Shown here: positions 15,694-25,577 of the stretch, one piece after another | How positions within the stretch are numbered: position 1 is the first letter of the stretch | Layout of the letters: every line of letters begins with the position of its first letter | Assembly (NCBI RefSeq): GCF_000607165.1 | Contig: NZ_JFZG01000038.1 | Span: 1-64,000 of the forward strand | Source of the DNA: Ralstonia pickettii | Lineage (GTDB): Bacteria; Pseudomonadota; Gammaproteobacteria; Burkholderiales; Burkholderiaceae | Length of the DNA stretch: 64,000 nucleotides | Direction: 5' to 3' | Notes under the pieces: model-generated | The model's database searches: none | The model's input: only the letters and a program-made list of their open reading frames with translations | What the model was told of the DNA's origin: nothing | Made by a program: the position numbers and the translations under genes

Positions 15694-16362
15694 TCAGAGC
15701 CCCATCACAGTCGGATCATTCGCCTTGCTCTGAATCAGCTTCATCGTCGGTGCATCGAGGCTGTCTTCCAGCTCGTTGGTGGATGCCGGAAGCCTCCCGC
15801 ATCCTTGGGTGCATCGTAACGTCCACAGGTAGGCGTTCACGAGGTCGTGCGCAGCGTAGTAGGTGCTGGCCGTCAGCGCTGCGGAAGCGCCCTCTCCTGC
15901 CGCCCAGGAGCCCGCGTAATACAGCGTCGCACGATCGTAGTTGCGTGGCACGTAGAGGCCTGCGCTGACGAGATTGCCAGCCAAGCGCAGATAGACCCGC
16001 GCTTGTGGCGTCTTCTGGCCGATGAGCTTGTCCGCGAGCGCGATCACGCCAGGCGCAGTGCCTTCCCACACAAGGTGCGATACCGGGTCGCTCTCATCGA
16101 GTAGGCGGCGTCCGGCGTCTACATCGCCAGCCGCCACCGCGTTGATGAGGTGCTTGCGCGCCACGTCGACCAACTCCTGATCGTGACGATCTTGCGCAAG
16201 CTGGAGTGTCGAGACATAGGCGGCGAACTCGGGGCCGGTCGCGTTTTGCGCACTGGCACTCTGCCGAGCTGGAGCTTGTTGGGTATCAGCCGTGTTGTTT
16301 CCGCACGCAGTAAGCGCCAGCAAGGCAATCGCGCACGTGGTGAAGTTGAATGCTCGCATCAT
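15694..16362 (-). CDS. Lipoprotein, 222 aa
   Basis: Signal peptide ending in the lipobox LTAC (Cys about 20). The mature protein is helical with repeated Ala-rich helix pairs, recalling Sel1/TPR-like repeats, and has a disulfide-type CTQGC near the end. A second ATG lies three bases downstream. First gene after the operator-promoter at 16392-16419. Function unknown. Confidence 0.7.
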   Translation of the reverse strand: MMRAFNFTTCAIALLALTACGNNTADTQQAPARQSASAQNATGPEFAAYVSTLQLAQDRHDQELVDVARKHLINAVAAGDVDAGRRLLDESDPVSHLVWEGTAPGVIALADKLIGQKTPQARVYLRLAGNLVSAGLYVPRNYDRATLYYAGSWAAGEGASAALTASTYYAAHDLVNAYLWTLRCTQGCGRLPASTNELEDSLDAPTMKLIQSKANDPTVMGL

Positions 16363-16391
16363 GTGGCACAGGAAGGTTTGATGGTGGCTTG

Positions 16392-16419
16392 ATTCTACCG
16401 TTTATATAAACGGTGTCAA
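16392..16419 (-). promoter_or_regulatory. Promoter with 18-bp palindromic operator (copy 3)
   Basis: Minus-strand TTGACA (16419-16414), 16-bp spacer, TAGAAT (16397-16392); palindrome at 16397-16414. Controls the lipoprotein operon 16362-14614. Confidence 0.87.
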
Positions 16420-16468
16420 GAAAGCGATGGATGTGAAAAAGGCCCCGATGGGGCCTGCTGTGCGCTGT

Positions 16469-17005
16469 TCACTCGGCTGCGAGCGGACTTGGTGCGGATG
16501 GCGCAACGTTGCCCTGAAGCCGCATGAGCTGTTTGTATATCTTGCGCGCGTAGGCATCCCGCTTCTCAGGGCTGACGGCGTTGTATGCCCCGATCGCGGT
16601 CCAGTTGTAGCCGTGGTGCGCAATGTTCTGCGCGATGATCCAGTTGCCGATGTACGCGTTCTTGCATCCATCGAACAGGTCTGCCTCTGTGATGCCATAG
16701 CGCCGCAGCGTAGGAAGCCACGACGAGTTGATTTGCATGAGGCCAATGTCGCGCGAACCGTTCGTGTTCTTTCCGATCGCGTTGGCGCGCATCTGCGACT
16801 CCTGCTGTGCGACGGCACGCGCAAGAATAGGGGGGACGCCCCAGTAGTTCGCAGCATCGTCCAAGCAGTCAGCCCACGCGGTGCGCGTGACCAGTGCCGC
16901 TGCCAGTAAGAGCAACGCGGCGAACGCACCCCCTCTTCTCCGCGACTTTGCGTGCTGTGCCGCCTGGCCGTGCGTGCTCTCCAGTTCCCTTCCGTTGAAT
17001 TGCAT
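16469..17005 (-). CDS. pilT: PilT/VirB1-type lytic transglycosylase
   Basis: 178 residues with a signal-anchor (about 26-44) and an SLT goose-lysozyme domain: WGVPPILARAVAQQESQMRANAI contains the catalytic Glu, followed by IGLMQINSSWLP and the ANIAHHGYNW-like block. It opens peptidoglycan for pilus assembly. Start at 17005 is supported by GAGGC; 17017 is an alternative. Divergent from pilL, as a pil-cluster PilT (IncI nomenclature, not the retraction ATPase). Confidence 0.87.
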   Translation of the reverse strand: MQFNGRELESTHGQAAQHAKSRRRGGAFAALLLLAAALVTRTAWADCLDDAANYWGVPPILARAVAQQESQMRANAIGKNTNGSRDIGLMQINSSWLPTLRRYGITEADLFDGCKNAYIGNWIIAQNIAHHGYNWTAIGAYNAVSPEKRDAYARKIYKQLMRLQGNVAPSAPSPLAAE

Positions 17006-17248
17006 GTGTTGCCTCATTGCCTTTGCGCCGAGATGGTGTCGGCCGACGTGATGCGCGCCAACCCCTACTGATAGGGGGCAGATGTTCAGAAACGACAACG
17101 AAATGCCGTTACCGCTCTTCGGCGTGGTGCGTCGTTGCTTGAACGTCACCACCCTCACGCGCCGGCTCCCCGAGGTCTCACCTCACCCAAAGATGTGCCC
17201 CCGGCGTCATACACGCACCCGTATACGTATGCAAACCGTCGCCTAAGT

Positions 17249-17276
17249 GCTATCGTTTGGTGTACTATATGATAGC
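17249..17276 (+). promoter_or_regulatory. Control region of the pil operon with TTTGGTGTAC motif
   Basis: TTTGGTGTACTATATGA (17256-17272) lies within the inverted repeat GCTATC/GATAGC (17249-17254, 17271-17276). Closely related sequences occur at 45636 and 47073 before transfer genes. It is probably the operator or promoter of pilL; exact -35/-10 boxes are uncertain. Confidence 0.55.
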
Positions 17277-17355
17277 ATTTAGTGGGGTCCGGCGCGCAAG
17301 TGCGCTGTCCGGCATGGGGTCGGGCCAACGTGTCCTTTTACGAACAAGGAAAGCA

Positions 17356-17790
17356 ATGAGGAAGCTATTGGTTGTGCTCGCGCTGGTCCCTGCATTGAGT
17401 CAGGCCGCGCTCGTTATCGAGGGTGGCCCACGGCCGCCCGCCGCCACGCCACCCGCGCAAAACGTTGCGTCAGCCGCTGCCCCCGCAGCGGCCGAGCCCG
17501 CGCAAGCAACAGGGCTTGTGATCGCCCCGCTTTGGGCGGCCACGCCTACCGACGAGACGTTCCAGAAGCTGTTCGTGCGCTGGGGTCGGCAAGCCGGCTG
17601 GAAAACCTTTTGGGAGGTCGGGCAAGACATTCCCGTGGTGGCCTCGTCCAACTTCACCGGCTCGTTTACTGACGCGGTTCAAGACGTTCTCGATACCACG
17701 CTGAGCACCGATCTGCCGGCACATCCGTGCTTCTACACCAACAACGTTCTGCGCGTGCTGCCGACCAGCACGGATTGCGATCCGAAGTAA
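17356..17790 (+). CDS. pilL: PilL-like pilus protein (TcpQ domain)
   Basis: 144 residues. Signal peptide (MRKLLVVLALVPALSQA) then a Pro/Ala linker and a C-terminal TcpQ domain (WGRQAGWKTFWEVGQDIPVVASS...FTDAVQDVLDT). IncI PilL proteins are about 350 residues; this is a short form keeping the TcpQ end, which associates with the secretin in the outer membrane. Ribosome-binding site AAGGAAA. First gene of the pil operon. Confidence 0.8.
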   Translation: MRKLLVVLALVPALSQAALVIEGGPRPPAATPPAQNVASAAAPAAAEPAQATGLVIAPLWAATPTDETFQKLFVRWGRQAGWKTFWEVGQDIPVVASSNFTGSFTDAVQDVLDTTLSTDLPAHPCFYTNNVLRVLPTSTDCDPK

Positions 17791-17801
17791 CAAGGGCTGC
17801 C

Positions 17802-19574
17802 ATGAATAAAAACCAGTTTGTCGTCTACCCCTTGCTGGCCGCGCTGATGCTCTCGGGCTGCGTTTCCCCCCAGCTTACCCAGGACAGCAAAGACCTGATT
17901 TCGCAAGCTGCTACGGATACCGCGTCGGCGGCGCAAGCGCTCATCAACCAGACAACGCGCGGCAAGGAAGAGCGTCGGAAGCGCGCCTTCGTTGATCGGC
18001 CCTATCTCGCGGGCAAGAGCGTCGCGCTGTCGCCCACGGCCAATCTACCGCTCGCCTTGCAAAAGGGTGTCAAGACCAAACTGGTGTTTCCCAACAAGCG
18101 TGTGAACCTCGCCGTCGCGGCCGAGCAAATCACACTGGCGACGAAGATCCCAGTTGTGGTTTCGACCGATGTGTACCTGCCCAAGTCCGCACTGCTCCCG
18201 CGCGCCCAAAAGCTCGATGACGGCACCACGGCACCTCTGCCGGCCGCTGCGCCTGCCGGCCCCGGCCGCGTTGCTGCCGGCCCGCTCCCTGCGCTCTCCA
18301 GCGTCACAGGTGGGGCTACGAGCGGTGGCCTTGTCTCGGCCGGCTACACCGGCCAGGACAGCCCGCAAGAGGTGGAAGTCGCTGATGACTTGCCGCTGAA
18401 TCAAGTGCTCGACTTGTTGGCAACCCGACTCGGTGTCAACTGGAACTACGACCAGAAGAAAGGCGTTATCAACGTCTATCGGATGGTGACAAAAACGTGG
18501 TTGCTCCCCATCCGGCCGCAGAACCTGAGCTTCAGCACCGAGAACATCAACAACACCGCACAATCGAACAACCAGAACTCGCTTCAGAACAATCAACAGC
18601 AGGACAAGGCTGCTGTGAAGAGCGAGGCTCAGAACCTCAACGAAGTTAATTCGATCCTCAATGACGTGCAGACGGTCATGACTCGCTCTGGCTCGGTCAG
18701 CGGGAACATCACGCAAGGCACGATCACCCTCACCGATACGAAAGAGGCCGTCGAACGCGCCGAATCGATCGTCAACTTCCATCGCGCGCAGCTCTCCAAG
18801 ATGGTTGCGCTCCATGTTCGCCTTGTGCAAGTCACGATCAACAACGGGGGGGAGCTGGGCGTTGATTGGCAAGCCGTTCTCACCAAGGCGCTTAATCGCG
18901 TCCCAGGCTTCGTTATCACAAGCACGTCCCCCATTTCGCTTGTGTCGCAGAACGTGGGAACCATCGGTGCGCAGATCACGTCCGGGCAGTTCAGCGGCAC
19001 GCAAGCTGCTGTGCAGGCGCTTGCCTCGATCGGTAACACGGCCAGCACCGATGACATTCCGCTGGAAGTCCAGAACCGCCATACGTCCTACTACAACAAC
19101 CGCATTCGCTTCAGCTACGTCGCCAGCACGACACCGGCCACGGCAACCGCAGGCGGCACGGGCGGCACGCCTGGTCTGACGACCGCACAAGATCAAGTCG
19201 GTCTCAAGATGCTGGTCTACGCAAGCGTGACGAACAGCAACTCGATCGCTGTGTCGCTGGCTTTCGACTCGTCTGTTCTGCGCGCGATTACACCGTTCAC
19301 GTCTGGCAGTGGGTCCACCCAACAAACCGTGCAGAACGTGGATATTGCCGGCCAGGGCAACACCACGGACGCCATCATTCGCAACGGCGCGACCACTGTG
19401 CTCACGGTCTTTGACTCGAACACCGCGCAGTACGACAAGCGGACCCTCGGCCACAACATCCCAGTGATCGCGGGCGGATCGATCAACGCGAATCGCACGC
19501 GCACGGCTACGCTGGTTGTCGTGAGCGCATCGATCAAGGACACCGAGGCTGGACAGCAGGGGTCGTCCCTATGA
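17802..19574 (+). CDS. pilN: PilN lipoprotein secretin
   Basis: 590 residues with lipobox (LMLSGC, Cys20), N-domains, and a C-terminal secretin domain ending in a conserved block (LGHNIPVIAGGSI). Forms the outer-membrane ring for the type IVB pilus. A Gln/Asn-rich stretch near 260-290 lies before the secretin domain. Overlaps pilO by four bases. Confidence 0.93.
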   Translation: MNKNQFVVYPLLAALMLSGCVSPQLTQDSKDLISQAATDTASAAQALINQTTRGKEERRKRAFVDRPYLAGKSVALSPTANLPLALQKGVKTKLVFPNKRVNLAVAAEQITLATKIPVVVSTDVYLPKSALLPRAQKLDDGTTAPLPAAAPAGPGRVAAGPLPALSSVTGGATSGGLVSAGYTGQDSPQEVEVADDLPLNQVLDLLATRLGVNWNYDQKKGVINVYRMVTKTWLLPIRPQNLSFSTENINNTAQSNNQNSLQNNQQQDKAAVKSEAQNLNEVNSILNDVQTVMTRSGSVSGNITQGTITLTDTKEAVERAESIVNFHRAQLSKMVALHVRLVQVTINNGGELGVDWQAVLTKALNRVPGFVITSTSPISLVSQNVGTIGAQITSGQFSGTQAAVQALASIGNTASTDDIPLEVQNRHTSYYNNRIRFSYVASTTPATATAGGTGGTPGLTTAQDQVGLKMLVYASVTNSNSIAVSLAFDSSVLRAITPFTSGSGSTQQTVQNVDIAGQGNTTDAIIRNGATTVLTVFDSNTAQYDKRTLGHNIPVIAGGSINANRTRTATLVVVSASIKDTEAGQQGSSL

Positions 19575-20899
19575 TTCTCGAAATCGGCGGCAAGAAGCTC
19601 GTCTTCGGGATGGACTGGCCTACCCTTGTTGAGCAAGGGGCGTATGGCGCTGTCGCTGCGAGGAAAGCATTCAGTCTCAAGTCTCCGCTTCTCTGGCACC
19701 ACGGCGAAGCTGGGTATGCCGGGTTCCTGCGCACGAAGGAAACGACGCTGCCGGCAACCTCGGGGCAGCTCTACGCGGCTGCGCAGGCGTTCGGCCGCAT
19801 CCCTGGCTTGCCGGCGAATGCCCTGCTGGTCTTCCGTACTCCCGATCGGAATTTCGCGGCCATTGGCCTCATGAAAGGCCGGCCGGCGACGCGCTTTGAC
19901 CTGACGGGGCTGACCGGCGATTTGCTGAATCGCGTGTATCTGGACTTCGGCCGCCAGTGCGGCGGAGAAGGCTTCACGCTGGTGGGCGATGCAGATGCCC
20001 CGCTGCCCAGCAAGCCCGACACCTTGTCGCTTGAAGACGTTGCAAAGCACGCTGACGCAACCTGTTTGCTGAAGCCGCCCACCCGCGCAGCGTTCTACAA
20101 GCGCATTGCCCTGTTTATCGTGGCGATTGGCATGGTTGGTGCTGCAATCTACGTCGCGAAGCAAGCCTATTTCCCCCCGAATCCGAACGAGCAGAAGACG
20201 CCCACGGAGCTGTATCAAGAGAACATCCAGGCCCACGCCGACGATGCTGTTGTTCTCGCCCCCGACTACACCGAGTGGTATCAGTGGATGCGCACGACGT
20301 TGCGCACGACCTACGGTGGGTGGGAACTCAAAAAAGCCGCATGCGACTTCCATGCCCCGAACACGCAGGCGCAGGCTTACGTGCCGTGGTCTGGTACGCC
20401 GCAGTGCCAGCTAACGTTCTTTCGCGCGAACAAGGACTTTGCGACGAACGAAACCTTCTTCGCTGCCGCTCCGAAGGAATACCAGTCGCAGTCCGTCTAC
20501 CTGGCACAGCCCGATCAGATGGTCGTCAGTGTCAAGCCGCCAGTGATGCAGAAGACCACGCTTGGAAAGCTGCTCGCCAAGGCGGGGATGAGCGACGACC
20601 GTGACGTGCGATTCGTTTCGCAGATGCAGGCAGCTCAGCGGTTGGTGAAGGCTGACACGCTGCCCGAAGCTGTGCCATTTCTCGTGCCCGTTGGCGTGCC
20701 CGTGACCGGGATCAAGGGGCCGGTCTATCGGGCAACACATTGGTCATACAACGGGTCTTCCCAATACGTGAAGCTGCTCGGCTCTTTCCCCGCCTACTCG
20801 ACCTTGAGCAAGGCTGAGCTGAGCGTGGAAGAGACCACCGACACCGCCGAGACGCCCTTCCACGTGGCGCTTGAAGGCGAACTTATTACGCGCAACTGA
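19571..20899 (+). CDS. pilO: PilO pilus accessory protein
   Basis: 442 residues, of usual length for the PilO2 family. N-terminal cytoplasmic domain (starts MILEIGGKKLVFGMDW), one transmembrane segment around 178-198 (RIALFIVAIGMVGAAIYVA) and a periplasmic C-terminal part. Links the secretin to the inner-membrane assembly platform. Coupled by ATGA to pilN. Confidence 0.92.
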   Translation: MILEIGGKKLVFGMDWPTLVEQGAYGAVAARKAFSLKSPLLWHHGEAGYAGFLRTKETTLPATSGQLYAAAQAFGRIPGLPANALLVFRTPDRNFAAIGLMKGRPATRFDLTGLTGDLLNRVYLDFGRQCGGEGFTLVGDADAPLPSKPDTLSLEDVAKHADATCLLKPPTRAAFYKRIALFIVAIGMVGAAIYVAKQAYFPPNPNEQKTPTELYQENIQAHADDAVVLAPDYTEWYQWMRTTLRTTYGGWELKKAACDFHAPNTQAQAYVPWSGTPQCQLTFFRANKDFATNETFFAAAPKEYQSQSVYLAQPDQMVVSVKPPVMQKTTLGKLLAKAGMSDDRDVRFVSQMQAAQRLVKADTLPEAVPFLVPVGVPVTGIKGPVYRATHWSYNGSSQYVKLLGSFPAYSTLSKAELSVEETTDTAETPFHVALEGELITRN

Positions 20900-20906
20900 G
20901 GACAAC

Positions 20907-21773
20907 ATGAAAGCAATCAAGACGACCGCGCCGCTTGCGGCACTGTGTTTCGCACTCCTGCCGGCTGCGGCCAACGCGGGGCCGACCTCGCCATCGCTGA
21001 ATGCACCTCTGGTTCCTGCCGCGCAACCCACGCCTGCACCGGTTGCTCCCGCCCCCGCAGTTCAGCGCGCACCATCCGTGGCCGCCACACCTGGCTTGCC
21101 CGGCGCAAGCGCGCAGCCTGCACCGGCCCCCGCGCCTGCTCCCGTGCAACAACCCACCGCGTCGCCCGTGCCGGCAGCAACGGCGAATGCCGCGCAATCT
21201 CCCGCGCAGGCGAAGCCCAATGGCGGCATTCCCGGCGTTGATCGCACCCCCACGCTGGGAGACTGGGAGGACTTGGGTCAGCGCCGCGCCTACAAGGCCC
21301 AGCTCGACAAACTCAAGGCCGCCGAGGCGCCTGCGACGCCGCAGCTTGGCCAGATGCCCACGATGCCGCAGCTCCCAGCACCAACGGCCGCCCTTCCGCC
21401 CGCTGAAAAGCCACCGCGCCCGCGCTTCAGCGAGGCATGCCCCGAGGACGCCAACAAGCCGTGTTTCTTCTCCGTCTATGGGTTGAGCACCGAAGACGGC
21501 ACGAACAACTACCACGGGCAGTTCGCCATCAATGGCCGCTTGGTGCCTGGCGGCGTCTACAAGGGCAAGAAGTTCGAGGGCTACACCGTCACCGCTATCT
21601 CGGATTCAGCGCTGACGGCAGTTGATAAGCGCGGCAAGAAACACGTCTGGCCGCTGTATTCGACAACCGGCTATCAGGCGGACCCCGACCAACTCTCAAG
21701 CACGAAGCCTGCCGCGCAACAAATGGCTCCCGGCTTGTTCCCCGGAATGCCGTCCCAACCCGCCTACCGCTAA
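20907..21773 (+). CDS. pilP: PilP pilus accessory protein
   Basis: 288 residues: signal peptide (to about Ala23), a long Pro/Ala linker (about 25-110), then a periplasmic domain with VYGLSTEDGTNNYHGQFAI and later GKKHVWPLY, fitting PilP of conjugative pili. Seven bp after pilO, GAGGA upstream. Confidence 0.88.
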   Translation: MKAIKTTAPLAALCFALLPAAANAGPTSPSLNAPLVPAAQPTPAPVAPAPAVQRAPSVAATPGLPGASAQPAPAPAPAPVQQPTASPVPAATANAAQSPAQAKPNGGIPGVDRTPTLGDWEDLGQRRAYKAQLDKLKAAEAPATPQLGQMPTMPQLPAPTAALPPAEKPPRPRFSEACPEDANKPCFFSVYGLSTEDGTNNYHGQFAINGRLVPGGVYKGKKFEGYTVTAISDSALTAVDKRGKKHVWPLYSTTGYQADPDQLSSTKPAAQQMAPGLFPGMPSQPAYR

Positions 21774-21775
21774 TC

Positions 21776-23725
21776 ATGCTCAAGAACCTGCCGAACCCAT
21801 TTCTGCGTATCGCTGGCCGCCTGAAAGCGACAGCGAAGCCCCAGCAGTCTGAACGGCTAGCTGTGCCTGAAGCCATGCCCGCCAGGGCATTCAATCGCGT
21901 TGTACTCGATGCTGATGGCGAATCGGGGGAGTCGGCGCGGCATGGTGAATATCAAGTCGCAGAGCGCGAGGTGTTTGCTACGGCTGAGCTGCCGCAGTTC
22001 ATCAAGTCGCTGCAGGCGGACGTGTCAATTCGCGACGAGCTGAAGCACTCGATTTGCCCCATCCAACTCCGCCCGGTTTCTGATGAGCAAAAGCGTGTAT
22101 TCGCGATCGTGCTCATTCGGGACATGGTGGGCAACGATGTGGTCGACCAAATCTACTCGGACCTGCAAAAGAAGGGGTATCGCCCTGATGCGCCGGCAGT
22201 CTATGTGGCGACGCAATCAGTGGTGTCCGAGCTTGCCCGCGCCGATAGTCGTGCCGACGTAGCGTCGCGGCTGGCCGCCGATCGCGACAGCCCCTTCTAC
22301 AAAATGTTCGTGGACATCGCGGAATTCGCCGTGGCGAACGGCGTTTCAGACATCCACTTTCGGTATCGCGCCGAACAGGAGTATTCCCCAGTCGGTTTTC
22401 GCATGGATGGCAACGTGATCCGACCGAAGAAGTTCCGCATGAATTCGGGCCAAATGCTCCGCATGCTGAGCTTCTGGTATTCGTTCCGGGGCAACTCCAC
22501 CTCAACCAGCTCGTATTCCGAGCGCGAGGTATTGCAGTGTCAGATCGAGGAAACCATCGGCGGCCAACGCCTTGGTTTCCGTTGGTCCCAGTTTCCGATC
22601 CACAAGGGGCTCAAGGTCACTCATCGGGTGATGCAGCTCGACGCGAGCGACATTTTCACCTCGCTCGGCATGCAGGAAAACGGTGCCGGCCTTCCAGCGT
22701 ATCAAGAGAAAACGCTGCTGCGCGCGTTGCGTGCGGATGGCGGCGGCTGGGTCATCTCGGGCCGCGTGAACTCAGGCAAGTCGAAGCTGCTCCAGACCAT
22801 TGTCGGCTTGTTGCCCTCTCACTTCGAAATTAACACCGCAGAAGACCCGATTGAGTATCTGCACAGCCATGAGGGCGCGAACCAACACTCAACGTCGCGC
22901 GGCATTGGCGACGACGAGGGAAAAGACGCGTTCACGCCGTTCAGCATGGCCAACAAACGGACTGACCCGGATGTAACGGTCATCTCCGAGCTGCGGGACG
23001 TGAACACGACGAGTGCGTTTCGTGACGCCGTGCTTGCTGGGCAACCGAGCTTTACCACCATCCACGCCCCAAGCGCCTTGGCTATTCCTCAGCGTCTCGT
23101 CAGCGAAGAGTTTGGGCTGTCGCTCGACGTAGTGACGATGCCAGACTTCCTGAAGATGCTGATTCACCTGGCGCTTGTTCCCAAGAACTGCCAGTCGTGC
23201 GCGCTGCCTGTCAATGATCCGAACACGCTGGAAGTATTGAGGGCCGCGCTGCGCAGTCCCGAGCCGGCGATTGTGGAGATTGCTGAAACATCGATCGCGG
23301 TATCGGCTGTGGAATCGCTCACGCGTGTGAACCGCCTCTTCTCTTTCGACGTTGGCGGCATGAAGGTTCGCAACCCTCATGGTTGCCCCGCCTGCTCCCG
23401 CGAGGGTGTGCCCGAACTCAACGGCATTCGTGGGCGAACCCTCGTCGCTCAGATCATCGAGCCGACAACCGACATGCTCTTGCTGATCCGAGAATCCAAG
23501 AACATCGAGTTGCAGCACTACTACCGCTCGCTGCGCACCGCAGGGTTCGATAGCGACAACTCCGATGGCAAATCCCCGTTGGAGATTGCGATGTACAAGG
23601 TGTCGCGTGGCGAAATCTGCCTCTCGATGGCGGAAAAGCGCTTCCAGACCATCGAACAGTACGAGCACGAACAAGCCCGGCTCTTCAAGGCAACCAATCA
23701 CCTCCACCTCGCGAGCGCGCAATGA
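21776..23725 (+). CDS. pilQ: PilQ pilus assembly ATPase
   Basis: 649 residues of the GspE/PilB-type secretion ATPase superfamily. Walker A at about 328-336 (SGRVNSGKS), Asp box EDPIEYLH, then TVISELRD (Walker B region) and TIHAPSA (His box). Longer than IncI PilQ (about 510) owing to an N-terminal extension of about 130 residues. Powers pilin polymerisation. Overlaps pilR by four bases. Confidence 0.93.
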   Translation: MLKNLPNPFLRIAGRLKATAKPQQSERLAVPEAMPARAFNRVVLDADGESGESARHGEYQVAEREVFATAELPQFIKSLQADVSIRDELKHSICPIQLRPVSDEQKRVFAIVLIRDMVGNDVVDQIYSDLQKKGYRPDAPAVYVATQSVVSELARADSRADVASRLAADRDSPFYKMFVDIAEFAVANGVSDIHFRYRAEQEYSPVGFRMDGNVIRPKKFRMNSGQMLRMLSFWYSFRGNSTSTSSYSEREVLQCQIEETIGGQRLGFRWSQFPIHKGLKVTHRVMQLDASDIFTSLGMQENGAGLPAYQEKTLLRALRADGGGWVISGRVNSGKSKLLQTIVGLLPSHFEINTAEDPIEYLHSHEGANQHSTSRGIGDDEGKDAFTPFSMANKRTDPDVTVISELRDVNTTSAFRDAVLAGQPSFTTIHAPSALAIPQRLVSEEFGLSLDVVTMPDFLKMLIHLALVPKNCQSCALPVNDPNTLEVLRAALRSPEPAIVEIAETSIAVSAVESLTRVNRLFSFDVGGMKVRNPHGCPACSREGVPELNGIRGRTLVAQIIEPTTDMLLLIRESKNIELQHYYRSLRTAGFDSDNSDGKSPLEIAMYKVSRGEICLSMAEKRFQTIEQYEHEQARLFKATNHLHLASAQ

Positions 23726-24876
23726 TGCAATTGGCTGAAAAGATCGGCCGCCCGTTGGGCGACCTGGCTAAAGTCCTCCCTTTCGTCGGGGATCGCTTCA
23801 CTAAGGACCGAAGGAAGTTTGCCGGCGAGCGCGCCGCGTTCTACAACGACCTGGCGGAGACGATGGAGGCTATGCCCAGCATCAACATCTCCGTTCACAT
23901 CGAACGCATTGCCGAGCGCTATCCAGGCGAGCCAAAGGGGCGGTTGGCGGCTCGATGGCTGGAGAACTATCGGCTGGACGCCTCGTTTGCGGATGCCATT
24001 CGGGAAAGCGTTCCTTCTGAAGACTATGCCCCCCTGATGGTTGCCGAGAAGCACGGCAACTTGGCGAAGGGTCTCAAGGAGCTGTCGGAGGTGACGGCAG
24101 CACTCGATGCAACGAAGGAAGCGATCGCGGTGATTTGGTTCACCTTGATCTTCGCGTTCATCGCGGCACAGATTTTTGTGGGCTTCTACTCTTTCTCGAT
24201 CATCCCTGAGATTGAGCGCGGCTTGCCGGCGAACGTACCTGTTGAGACCCTGGGCACGGCGGCCATCGTCATGCACTGGATGAGCTTTCTGGTGCGGCAT
24301 TTCTGGCCGCTCTGGATCGCATTCATCGTGGCCTTCATTGGCCTTGTGATCTGGTCCGTTCCGAACTACATCGGGAAATATCGCGAGTGGATGGACCGGC
24401 ATATCCTGCATTACAAGCTGTACGCCGAGTTTCAAGCGGTTTCGTTCTTTGTGACCCTGGCTGCCGTTACTGAACGCATCAACAACCGCGTGATATCGGT
24501 GCCCAACGCATTGCGGCTCATTCAGTCGAGTTCGACGGTCTGGCTGTCTCACCACATTCGCCGCATCCTCGCCAACTACGAGGAAAACCCGCACGCAAAG
24601 GGCGAGAACTTCAAGGTCGGCATGGTGGATCGCGATGTTGAATTCCGCATGCAGGACATTGCCGACTATGCCGACGTGTCGCGGATGCTGCGCACCGTCG
24701 CAAAGAACTCGCTTGCAAAATCCCCGAAGGAAATGGAGCGGCGCGCGTTGCGCATTCAGCTCTGGTCCCGAATCCTGCTGGTTGCCATTGTGATCGGCAT
24801 TCAAGCCGGGTTCTACTCGATGGGATGGCAGTTCCAAGATGCAGTGAGCATGAGCACCTATATGCCGACCCGTTAA
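23722..24876 (+). CDS. pilR: PilR inner-membrane platform protein
   Basis: 384 residues of the GspF/PilC family with three hydrophobic segments (about 132-158, 195-222 and 346-366). It links the PilQ ATPase to the growing pilus. ATGATG start, coupled to pilQ. Confidence 0.92.
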   Translation: MMQLAEKIGRPLGDLAKVLPFVGDRFTKDRRKFAGERAAFYNDLAETMEAMPSINISVHIERIAERYPGEPKGRLAARWLENYRLDASFADAIRESVPSEDYAPLMVAEKHGNLAKGLKELSEVTAALDATKEAIAVIWFTLIFAFIAAQIFVGFYSFSIIPEIERGLPANVPVETLGTAAIVMHWMSFLVRHFWPLWIAFIVAFIGLVIWSVPNYIGKYREWMDRHILHYKLYAEFQAVSFFVTLAAVTERINNRVISVPNALRLIQSSSTVWLSHHIRRILANYEENPHAKGENFKVGMVDRDVEFRMQDIADYADVSRMLRTVAKNSLAKSPKEMERRALRIQLWSRILLVAIVIGIQAGFYSMGWQFQDAVSMSTYMPTR

Positions 24877-24929
24877 GGCGGCAAACCACTTTTATTTACC
24901 ACGTCAGTGTTTTCACAAGGAGTGCAACT

Positions 24930-25508
24930 ATGAAGAAGCAAATGAACGGGAGCGTTGCTGTCACCTCGCGCGGCATCCGCCGTGGCCTCAAGCGGGGCCT
25001 TGGCCGCCAAGCAGGCGCAACCATCGAGAACTTCATGCTGTGGGCAATCATTGCTGCCGGCATCGCTCTCGTCTACATCCTGGCGTTCAACCGGGGCTCG
25101 GGTGGTCAGGTCGGTTCCGACTTCGTGAAGGAATTCAACGAGCTGGCCGCCAACTCCAGCAATGCCTATACCGGCCAGTGGGCGCAGTTCACCACGGCCA
25201 ACGCCGAGAAGTCCGGCTTGTTCAACGGGTTCTCCACCATCCAAGACGCAGGCGGTGGTGTTGTGAACATCAAGGGCGGCGGCACGTTGACCGTGGCCCC
25301 TGGCACGGTGCAATCGGCCAACGATGCCGGCCAGTACACGATTGTTGGTTTTGCCCAGGAAGGGTGCAAGAAGGTCATTCAGGGCGTAGCCGGCAGTGCG
25401 GCCACCATGTCCTTGAACGGCACGAGCGTGAAGGCGTTTGGCGGCAAATTTGACCCGACTGCTTCTTGCAACTCGACGAACAACACCATCGTCGTTCAAA
25501 GGCAGTAA
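24930..25508 (+). CDS. pilS: PilS major prepilin
   Basis: 192 residues. A long basic leader (about 29 residues) ends RQAGATIENFMLWAI, with a Glu near the mature N-terminus and a hydrophobic assembly helix, as in type IVB prepilins. C-terminal CNST pairs with an earlier Cys (GCKK), giving the pilin disulfide loop. AAGGAG precedes the ATG. A prepilin peptidase (PilU) is not seen in the window, so the host or another plasmid region must supply it. Confidence 0.9.
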   Translation: MKKQMNGSVAVTSRGIRRGLKRGLGRQAGATIENFMLWAIIAAGIALVYILAFNRGSGGQVGSDFVKEFNELAANSSNAYTGQWAQFTTANAEKSGLFNGFSTIQDAGGGVVNIKGGGTLTVAPGTVQSANDAGQYTIVGFAQEGCKKVIQGVAGSAATMSLNGTSVKAFGGKFDPTASCNSTNNTIVVQRQ

Positions 25509-25577
25509 GATGCCTATATGGGCCTGCGCGCATAAGCAGCAGGCCCATTCTTCGTTAACAAGAATGTAGGGGGTCGT

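Noticed and set aside
18045-19454. 469-aa minus-strand open frame
   Set aside because: Antisense of pilN with Arg/His-rich composition and no recognisable domain.
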